Origin: Ustulina deusta
Lineage: Eukaryota; Ascomycota; Sordariomycetes; Xylariales; Xylariaceae
Direction: 5' to 3'
DNA: 64,000 bases
NCBI GenBank assembly: GCA_023159155.1
Contig: JAJNNX010000034.1
Coordinates: 484,653-548,652, forward strand
Shown piece after piece: positions 54,640 through 64,000 of this stretch. Positions within the stretch are counted from its first letter, which is position 1. Each line of letters opens with the position of its first letter. Under the pieces are notes generated by a model, which was not told the origin of the DNA, searched no databases, and was given only the letters and a program-made list of their open reading frames with translations. The position numbers were made by a program, and so were the translations under genes.

Positions 54640-55914
54640 AAATTATTAATTAAGGTTATTCTTATAATGTATACTATATAATTAACGTAATAAAAATACA
54701 ATTCTAAATAATATAGCTAAGTTAATATTATAAATATTAATATTTTTATATAAAATATTTTTAAAATAAAAAAAAACGAATAAAATTTTATATAGTTATT
54801 ATTAATAAAAATAAATAATTATAGCGCATAATATAGCGCAAAAATAAATAATAATGATTAATTTTAATTTAAAAGTAGTAGCTAATAGTTATATTATTTT
54901 ATATTATATAAATAAATATTATATTACTTTTAAAAAGTATATTTAATAGTACTAATAAAATAGACTTTTTATTACTAAAAATATTTAAAGCTAATTAAAA
55001 TTAATTATTAATTTTAGTTCTAATATTATTAATTTAATACTAAATTAAGCTATTTTTTAATCTTAAAAAAATAAAAATTATTATTATTTTATAAAATAAT
55101 ATTTCTAATATATTAATTTTATTTAAAATATAACTATTATTATATTATTATTTATTTCTAGTATATATTTTATTACAAAGCAAATAAAATTGCTTGTAAT
55201 TTTTTATTTAGCTAGATATATTAATATATTATTACTAGTGCTTTAGAATTTTAAAGAGAACAAAAAGTATTTATTTATTAGTAAAGGCTATTTTTGCTAT
55301 AGTTTATATAACAATGTTTTTAGAAAATATGCTAGAACTAATGCTTAGCGCTTAAGTATACTTTATAAATAAAAAAAAGAGCTAAGTTTATTATTAAAAA
55401 GCTTTTTAAGCGTATTTTTATAAATATTAATATATAAGTGTTATAGTTTATAGTTTATAGTTCTTAAATAAAAAATAAGATTTAAAAATAGAAAATTTGC
55501 TATTATAAGCTAGCTTATTTTTAGTTTATATAAATATAAATTATAGCTAAAGAGATTTATATTAGTTTAACGATTTATATAATTTTTTATAGCTATTTCT
55601 TTTTATAATAATAAAATAATTTTATAATTATATCTTTTAAATAGTTTTAGTTATAATAGATCTTTTATAATATAAGTTTATAATTAAACAAGTTATTATT
55701 AACTTTGAATTGATTTTATAAAATAAATAGTCTAAAAAACTCTAGCTACTAGACTTAAAAATTATAAATAATAAATAGCTTGTTTATTCTTTGCTTTAAT
55801 TTATAATTATAAGATTATATAAGTTCTACCTAACTAATATATTTTAAAAATACTTTTGCTATAAAGGGGCTTTTATAAATAGGCTATAATATTTGTAAAG
55901 GTATAATGTTTTAT

Positions 55915-56150
55915 AAAAAGCGACCCGGATTAAGGGAGGCGGACCAACCTGTTTAACCTTGTATTCTATATCTTTGACCACCCGAAAATAGCAACCAAAG
56001 CCACCGCAATCAACCCTGACTTATAGCTAACTAGATCTATAAACTGCAAATTCTGTTTTGTTTCTTAGGATAGCGTAGGTCTGCGCAGGAAGTCTTATCG
56101 ATTGTATGATTGCTGCTAAGACTTGTAGCGATTACGATTGCGATTAATTA
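55915..56150. other. Island of ordinary composition inside the A+T-rich block
   Basis: About 235 bases contain normal amounts of G and C (for example CGACCCGGATTAAGGGAGGC), directly left of the inverted arm at 56225. It has no open frame of note and no obvious copy elsewhere in the window. It is probably single-copy or too short a repeat to have been recognised by RIP, or a late insertion. Confidence 0.7.
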
Positions 56151-56224
56151 TATATATTATATTAGAAAATCAGCTTATTTATGATTAGGTTTTTGTATAT
56201 ACAATATTCTGCAATTAATCAAGC

Positions 56225-56472
56225 TATTACGATCAATTAAGTAAAGCTTCTATAGCTAGTTTATTAATACTATGGACAAAGACTCTAAGCTAAAAAAGAA
56301 AAAAAGAAAAAAAGAAAAAAAGAAAAAAATTAAAGTGTATAAGGTAGATAGATATAGATTTTGTATATATAGCTATAGAATTATAGGTTAGTCCGTATAT
56401 AGACTTTTTATTTTATTACTATATAGGTTTAGAATTTTTATAAGTTTTGCTAAAACTATACTAACTATTATA
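56225..56472 (+). repeat. Left arm of an inverted repeat
   Basis: Reverse complement of the right arm at 59335-59705. Landmarks from outside inwards are ATTAAGTAAAGC, TATAGCTAGTTTATTAATA, an A-rich (AAAAAAAG)n tract at 56293-56330, GTCCGTATATAGACTTTTTA and TACTATATAGGTTTAGAA. Differences from the right arm are mostly transitions. Confidence 0.8.
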
Positions 56473-57519
56473 CTACTTTTTTTTAAAACTAAAAGTTTAA
56501 ATATAGTTTTAATTTAAGATTATTAATAATATTAGGTTTATATAGTTTTTTAATATTATATTGCTTTATTATTATTTTTATAATTTTATAAAATTTATAA
56601 AAAAACATTTATAAATTTTATAAAATTTTAAGTTATATACTAAGTATTATTAAAATTATAGCTTTTTTAAATAATTTAGTACTATAGTTTTTTATTTTTT
56701 ATATATATTTTTAATTGTTTAATTTGTTTAATTTTAAATTTTGTTTTACTATTAATATTTTTAGCTAAAAATAATAATTAAATTTATTAAAATAAAAAAT
56801 TATTATTTATTTTTTATAATTAGTTAGTATAAAATAAGTTTTTTATTTTATAAGAGTTAAGTAAATTAAAAATATAGCTAAATTTTTGTTTTTTAAAAAT
56901 TTTAAAAAATCTAACTAATTAGAAGTTTAATCTAATAGTTAATACTTATATTATAAAACTTTTTAAATTTTAAATTTTAAATTTTATTTTAAAATTTATT
57001 AAATGTTTTTTTTTATTAGTTTATAGCTTATATTATTTTTATATAAAAGTTACTATATTATATATTATTTTTTAAATTATTTAAGTTTAATAAATTAATT
57101 TAAATATTTATTATTTAATATTAAAATTTATAATAGTTTTATTAATATTTATTATTAAAAAGTTTTATATTTTCATTTTTATTACTATTTTTAGTAATTA
57201 TATATTAATTAATAAATATTATAAAATATTATATATAAAGTTTAAAATAAAAAAATAAATATTTTAGTTGTTTTAGTATTTATTAATATAAAAATAAAAT
57301 TATTAGTTTAGTTTTTAATTAGTTAATTTTATTGCTTTTTAGGTTTAAAAGTAATAAGTATTATTAAAGCAGTACTTAATATTTATAAAACTATTAATTA
57401 TTATTCTAAATTTAAAAATAAATAGTTTTATATTATTTAATATTTATATATTAAATATACTAAAAAATCTATATAAACTTTTATAATATTATATAACTAA
57501 TAATTTTATAATATTTATT

Positions 57520-59330
57520 TCTTTGCTAAATAAAGTTATAATTAAACAGCTAAACTTATTTATAAATATTTATATATAGTTATAATTTTATTATTTATTA
57601 TTATATATTGTTATATTATAACTAGTATAAATAATAAATAAAAAAAACTAAAAGTTTTGTTTTATAATATTTTATTTTTTTATAGTTATAACAATTATAT
57701 ATATATTATTTATAATTATATTTTAAACAAAACTAATAATATTTTCATTTTAATATTTTAATATATAATAATTAAAAATATATAAATTTTTTAAATTAAA
57801 GCTATATAAAAAAAATTAGTTTTATTTAAAATAATTTTAAATATATATAGTTTTTTATTTTTATTTTTTAGATTTTATAACTAGTTTTTTTATTTAATTA
57901 GGTTTATTAAATTAGCGTTTTAAAAAATATTAAATAAAAAATCTATAGTTAATATGAAACTTAATATTTTATTAAAAAAAACTAATATTAATTTCTTTTT
58001 TAATTTTTTTAGTTTTTATTATAAAAAGCTTTACTATTTTTTTTAATAAAATATTAGCTATTATATTTTTTTTTTAATTAGTACTAAAAAATAATATTAA
58101 AATTTAATAAAGAATTAGTTTAATATATTTATTATATTAATAAAATTTATTTATTTAAAAAATATAATAAAACTTAATAATTAATTATTATAAAAAACTT
58201 AGTTTTAAAAAACTTTAAGTAGTAATATTTTAAAATTTATATTATTATTAAAAATTTATAGTTTTAAATTAAATAAGTTTGTTTAATTAATATTATTGTT
58301 TTAAAAAAATATTTTATATATTAGTAATTTTATATATTTAAAAGCTTATTTTTATTTTAGTTTTATTATAAATAGTTTATTTTTTTTTAATAATTAATTC
58401 AAAAAATTTTTTTTTTACTAATTTAATAAATAAATATATAAATATAATTATAAAGCTTAAAAAATAACTAAATTAATTTTTATTTTTATTTTAGTTTTTA
58501 TAATTATTTTTAAATAATTAATAATAAATATATTAAAATAAAACTTTTTAATATTTTTTGAATATTTAGCTTAATATAAATAATAAATTATTTTTTTATA
58601 ATAAGTTTAGTATTATTTTTTATTTTAAAATAAATTAAAATATTATTTATATAAATATTTATAAATTTATTTAAAAGTTTTTAAATTTATATATTAATAA
58701 AAGTTTATTATTAAATAAGTTTTATTTTTAAACTAAATAACAAAACTTTTTATTAAAATATTTTTTTATAAGTTTAAAAAAAATATATATATAGATATAA
58801 TTTTATAGTTAATAATAATTAATAAAAAGTTTTAATAATATTTAGTTTTATAAAACAAGTAATATTATAATAATTAAATATAATATTATTAATATTTAAA
58901 ACTAATATAATTTTATTTTTTAAATATATATTCTTTTATTAATAATTAATTATAAATATATGTTTAATTAATTTAAATTTAAATATAAATAATATAAAAG
59001 TAATATTTAAATTTATATTTTATTTAATAAAATTTATAATTAGTAGTTTATTTATAAATTTCTTTTCAAATAAAATAAATTATATAAATATTTAATATTA
59101 ATAAAGTTTACAAATATATTTTTTATTATTAAGTTTTGGTATTATATTAAATTTTAGTTATAATAGTAGTAAAATTTAAGATTTTTTTTTTAAATATAAT
59201 AATTAAACAAATAAAAAGTTTTATATTAATTTTATATACTTAAAGTTTTTTTTTTTTAAAAAAATTATTATATAGACTTTTTTTGTTTTAAGTTTAAAGA
59301 TCTAAAGTTTTTTTTATATTTTTTTAGTTT
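57520..59330 (-). mobile_element. Ty3/gypsy-like retrotransposon remnant, copy A
   Basis: The minus strand is homologous over most of its length to the plus strand at about 61790-64000. Example: plus strand 58979-59050 matches the complement of about 62275-62345 apart from C/T and G/A exchanges. The reverse transcriptase box reads YINN on the minus strand at about 58640-58651. Relative to copy B it lacks about 200 bases near 59190-59255 and a second piece near 58300. The shared part ends at about 59330, directly before the right inverted arm. All frames are full of stops. Confidence 0.8.
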
Positions 59331-59334
59331 TAGT

Positions 59335-59705
59335 TATAATAGTTAATATAGTTTTAGTAAAACCTATAAGGACTCTAGACCTATATAGCAATAAAATAAA
59401 AAGTTTATATATAGACTAACTTATAACTTTATAGCTATACATATAAAATTTATATTTATTTATATAATAGTTAATATAGTTTGTATAGTTTTAACAAGAC
59501 CTGCAAGAACTCTAGACCTATATAGCAATAAAATAGGAAGTCTACGTACGGACCAACCTAACTCTACAGTTATATATATAAAGTTTATATTTATTTATTT
59601 TATAAATTTTAACTTTTTTTTTTTTTTTTTTTTTAAGCTTAAAATCTTTATTTATAATATTAATAAACTAGCTATAAAAGCTTTACTTAATTAATTATAA
59701 TATTA
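59335..59705 (-). repeat. Right inverted arm with an internal ~128-bp tandem duplication
   Basis: Complementary to 56225-56472. Its inner part is duplicated: unit 1 at about 59341-59468 and unit 2 at about 59469-59590. Both contain CTCTAGACCTATATAGCAAT followed by AAAATA; unit 2 keeps more G and C (AGTCTACGTACGGACCAACC). A T run at 59613-59634 corresponds to the A-rich tract of the left arm. The outer end reads GCTTTACTTAAT at 59680-59691. Confidence 0.8.
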
Positions 59706-61789
59706 CTTTAAGCTTACTAATTATTTATTAATAAATATTTAATAAATATATATTTTTTATTTTATTATAATTAATAAAATATAAATAAATTTTTTTTTTA
59801 GTTATATATTTAATATAAAAAATTATATATTTTATAATATAAATTTAATTTTAATATAACTTTAATAAAATTTTTAATTTTTATACTATTAAAAACCTAA
59901 TAATTTATAAAAACTTTAATTTTAAATATTTTTATTTTATTTTTAGTTCTTAAACAATTAGAACAATTTTAATTTTTAAATATAGCTAGTTTTTTATTAT
60001 TAAATATTTTAAAAAAAAAAATTTTTATAAAAAAAAAAAATTTTAAAAAAAAACAAAAAATTAAAATTTAAAAAAATAAAATTTAAACTAAAACTAAAAT
60101 TATTTAAAATAAATAATATATTTAAAAATATAGCATTAAATATTATAATTATATAAGCTTGCAATTTTTTATTAGTTTTAATAAAACTTTTTTAATAAAT
60201 AAAAAAAATAAAACATTAATTTTTTAATATATTTATTTTAATACTTTTAAAAAATAACTATAATTTAATAATAAAAAATATATTTAAAAATATTAATTTT
60301 AAACTTTGTAGTTTTATTATTTTATTTATTTTTTATTTTATTAGTTTATTTTTTAATATTTTAAACTTTATTTATATTAAAAAAGCTAAAATATAAAAAA
60401 TTAATTTTAATAAGTTTATAAAAAATAAAGCTTTATTTAATAATTAAGTTTATAAACTAATAAAAAAGCTAAATAAAAATATTATTATATTTTAAACTAA
60501 AAATAATTAATTTTAATATATTATAAACTAATTAAAAAAATATACTAAAAAATTAATAAAAATATATTTTTATTTAATTAAAAAACTATTTAATAATATT
60601 ATTAAAATAATCTAAGTTTTATTAATTATTTATTATAATTTTAATTAAATAGCTATTATTTATAAAATATTTTAAGCTTATATATATAAAACTAATAAAA
60701 ATATTAATAAGTTTATTTTTATGTTTAATAATTTATAAAATTATAATAAAAATATAAATTATAAAACTATTTTTATATAAATTTAAATATTTGTTATAAA
60801 TTATTTATTAATAAAATTATTAAATTAATATATAATATTAAATAAGTTTATAAAAACTATTAATAAATTAAGCTTATTAATTTAATTAAACAAAAATCTA
60901 ATTTAAATAACTAAACTTTTAATAAATTTATTTATTAATTTTTAGTTAATATTAAAAGTTTTAAAATATTTACTTTAAAATAACTAAAATAAGCACTAAT
61001 TATAAAAAAAAAAAAACTTATTAAAATAATAAGATTTGTTTTATTTATAAAAAAAAAATATATATATATTAATTAATTATTTTAATTAAAAGCTTAAAGT
61101 TTTAAACGTTTAACTAATAAAAAAAAGCTATAACAAAAATAATTTTAGCAGTTTATTTAATTTAAAAAATAAATAGAACTAATAAAAATCATTTTATTAG
61201 TTTTTTTATTTATTTTAATTAAAATATATAGCTAAAATAAATTAATTATTTTTAAAATATTTATTTAATTATAAATTAATAATATTAAAATAAAAACTTT
61301 AATTTTATATAATATTAAAGCTCATATTTTTTTAATAATTAGTTATAAGTTTATATAATAAATTAAATAATAATTAAAAATAAAAATAGTTTATTTAACT
61401 AAATTTTAAAAATTTTATAACTATTAAAATAAAATAATTAATAAAATTTTTAAATATTTAATATATATTATAAAAATTAATAATTAATAATTTAAAAACT
61501 AAATATTTTAAATTATTAATTTTAGTTATAATATTATTATTAATATTAAATAATTAATAAAATAAAATATTTTAATAAAAATTTAAAAATAATAATTAAT
61601 TTAATTAAATAATTTATTTTTATTAGCTTAATTTTTATTAATAATTATAATTAAATTTTTTAGTTATAAATAATAAAATATAAACCTAAAAATATAAAAA
61701 AATACTAATTAATATAATTAAATATTAAAAAAATATTATTAAATATTAAAATAACTTTTTAAAAATAAAACAATTAGCTTAAGGATAAC

Positions 61790-64000
61790 TAAAACTAAAA
61801 AAATTTAAAAAAATTTAAAACTTTTAAACTTAGACTAAAAAAGGTTTATATAGTAATTTTAAAAAAAAAAAAACCAAGCTATAATTAAAAAAATTATATA
61901 ACATTTTTAAAATTATTTTTATTAGAATAAATAAAAATAACTAGCTAAAAAGATTTTAAAAAAGCTTATTATAATTAAGTTTATAATAACTAAAAATAAT
62001 TATATTAAGCTATTTAAAAAAAATTTAAAAATAATTAATATTTTATAAAAAAAGTAGATTTAGATTAATTAAGTAGTATTATAAAAAACTTTTAATAATA
62101 AACTAATCTTATTTTAAAAATTTTTTTTTTTTAAAAAAAAATCTAAAATTTTATTACTATTATAACTAAGATTTAATATAGTACTAAAACTTAATAATAA
62201 AAAATATACTTTTAAACTTTATTAATATTAAATATTTATATAGTTTATTTTATTTAAAAAAAATTTATAAATAAACTACTAGTTATAGATTTTATTAAAT
62301 AAAATATAAATTTAAATATTATTTTTGTCTTATTTATATTTAAATCTAAGTTAATTAAACATAAATTTATAATTAATTATTAATAAAAAAATATATATTT
62401 AAAAAACCAAATTATATTAGCTTTAAATATTAGTAATATTATATTTAATTGTTATAATATTATTTATTTTATAAAATTAAATATTATTAAAATTTTTTAT
62501 TAATTATTATTAATTATAAAATTATATTTTTTTTTTTTTTAAATTTATAAAAAATATTTTTATAAAAAGTTTTATTATTTAGTTTAAAAATAAAACTTAT
62601 TTAATAGCAAGCTTTTATTAATATATAAATTTAAAAATTTTTAAACAAATTTATAAATATTTATATAAATAATATTTTAATTTATTTTAAAACTAAAAAA
62701 TAGTACCAGACCTATTATAAAAAAATAATTTATTATTTATATTAAGCTAAATATTAAAAAAATATTAAAAAGTTTTGTTTTAATATATTTATTACTAATT
62801 ATTTAAAAATAATTATAAAAACTAAAGTTAAAATTAGAATTAATCCTATAAAAATCTAAATAATCTTAAATTAAAACTTTAATAATTTTAAAAATGCTAA
62901 ATTAATTTAAGTATTTTTTAAGTTTTATAATTATATTTATATATTTATTTATTATATTAATAAAATTATTATTTTTTTAAATTAATTATTAAAAAAAATA
63001 AGCTATTTATAATAGGACTAGAACAAAAATAAGCTTTTAAATATATAAAACTGCTAGTATATAAAACATTTATTTTAGTTTTTTTTAAGCTTGGCTAACT
63101 AATATAAATAAAAATAAATATTTTATATAATATAATAAAAAAAGTTATTTAATAGTAATAAAAAAATATAAATTAAAAACTTATAAAATATTTTTTTAAA
63201 ATAATAATACTAACTAAACAAGCCTACCCGATTTAAAACTAAATTTTTTATAATAACTAATTATTAAGTTTTATTATATTTTTTAAATAAATAGATTTTA
63301 TTAATATAATAAATATATTAGGCCAACTTTTTATTAAACTTTAATATTATTTTTTAATATTAACTAAAATAAAAAAATATAATAATTAATGCTTTATTAA
63401 AAAAAATAGCTAAGTTTTTTATAATTAAAACTAAAAAAACTAAAATAAAATTATAGTATTAATTCTACCTAATAAAATATTAAGTTTTATATTAATTATA
63501 GACCTATTATTTAATATTTTCTAAAAAGCTAACCTAATAGATTTAATTAAATAAAAAAACTAGTTATAAAATTTAAAAAATAAAAACAAAAAACTATATA
63601 TACCTAAAGTTATTTTAAATAAAATTATCTTTTTTTATATAGTTTTAATTTAAAAAACTTATATACTTTGAATTATTATATACTAAAATTAATATAAAAT
63701 AATTAAAATATTAAAACAAAAATATTATTAGTTTTATTTAAAATATAATTATAAATAATATATATATAATTATTATAATTATAAAAAAACAAAATATTAT
63801 AAAATAAAACTTTTGGCTTTTTTTATTTCTTATTTATACTAGCTATAATATAGTAATACAAAGTAATAAATAGCAAAAATATATTACCTAACTAATAGGG
63901 CTATAATTATATATAAATATTTATAAACAAGTTTAACTGTTTAATTATAATTTATTTAGTAAAAAATAGATATTAAAAATAAAATAAAGATATAATAATA
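61790..64000 (+). mobile_element. Ty3/gypsy-like retrotransposon remnant, copy B, runs off the edge
   Basis: The plus strand can be read through the stops as a gypsy pol. YINNILIYFKTKK at 62662-62700 corresponds to the family's YLDDILIYS box with both catalytic Asp changed to Asn. Then comes INPIKI-stop-II at about 62850-62877, matching the usual NPxKxxxI..W. VFFKFYNYIYIFI at about 62911-62949 corresponds to the FLGFxNFYRRFI block at the start of the RNase H connection. Stops sit where Gln and Trp are expected, as after C-to-T and G-to-A change. The sequence is homologous to copy A on the opposite strand and continues past 64000. Family assignment rests on the order and spacing of these blocks; a DIRS-type element is a less likely alternative. 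Confidence 0.78.

Larger units (their letters stand above)
54640..64000. repeat. Extremely A+T-rich, RIP-like block of dead retroelements
   Basis: Within about 100 bases the sequence changes from ordinary composition to almost only A and T, and stays so to the window edge apart from small islands. TpA steps are very frequent, and stop codons occur in all frames, so no open frame survives. Inside are at least two copies of a Ty3/gypsy-like element in opposite orientation and a pair of inverted arms. The copies differ mainly by C/T and G/A exchanges. These are the marks of repeat-induced point mutation, a premeiotic fungal defence against duplicated DNA, and such blocks are usually heterochromatic. 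A centromere or subtelomere is possible; the window does not tell which. Confidence 0.92.

Noticed and set aside
61000..61080. Possible gag zinc knuckle upstream of the copy B reverse transcriptase
   Set aside because: Only one Cys remains and the spacing does not fit CX2CX4HX4C even when RIP changes are allowed for, so it is not supported.

Overview
The window comes from the nuclear genome of a filamentous ascomycete (Pezizomycotina, most likely Sordariomycetes; this placement is inferred). Genes carry many short introns (about 46-240 nt) with GTAAGT-like donors, CTAAC-type branch sites and CAG/TAG acceptors. The gene set is typical eukaryotic housekeeping: complex I 51 kDa subunit, dynactin p27, MON2, MMS2, a PEX11-like protein and a stomatin-like protein. 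The repeats are those of a fungus with repeat-induced point mutation (RIP): a decayed LINE with CAA/CAG-to-stop changes, and a block of almost pure A+T built from wrecked retroelements. Coordinates of spliced genes are my own exon models, made by joining reading frames at splice-like sites and checking phase; they are not backed by transcripts.

Layout. 0-9 kb is an accessory zone: a frameshifted pseudogene, a 23-nt G run, a truncated Tad-like LINE on the minus strand and one intact F-box/ankyrin gene, followed by about 2.9 kb of empty sequence. 9-25 kb is a conserved zone: an SRP40-like nucleolar protein, a small two-helix membrane protein, an ArsB/NhaD-type permease, a multi-pass membrane protein with a long Ser/Pro-rich tail, a PEX11-like protein, and the divergent pair complex I 51 kDa subunit / dynactin p27. 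25-37 kb is sparse: a broken gene carrying a second 23-nt G run, a Fig1-family membrane protein, a complete 8-exon cytochrome P450 and a decayed gene fragment. 38-52 kb is again conserved: a mitochondrial stomatin-like protein, MON2 diverging from MMS2, and an LYR-motif protein convergent with a bZIP transcription factor.

From about 54.64 kb to the right edge the sequence switches abruptly to almost pure A+T. It contains two head-to-head copies of a Ty3/gypsy-like retrotransposon (minus-strand copy about 57.5-59.3 kb, plus-strand copy about 61.8 kb to beyond the edge). Their reverse transcriptase can still be read through the damage, with the catalytic YxDD box changed to YINN in both. A separate pair of inverted arms (56.2 and 59.3-59.7 kb) flanks the first copy, and a small island of ordinary composition (55.92-56.15 kb) survives inside the block.

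The genes do not form one pathway. I found no biosynthetic cluster, CRISPR array, tRNA or rRNA. The most notable items are the RIP-destroyed head-to-head retroelements with inverted arms, the two G runs of identical length, and the Fig1-family protein with a collagen-like tail.
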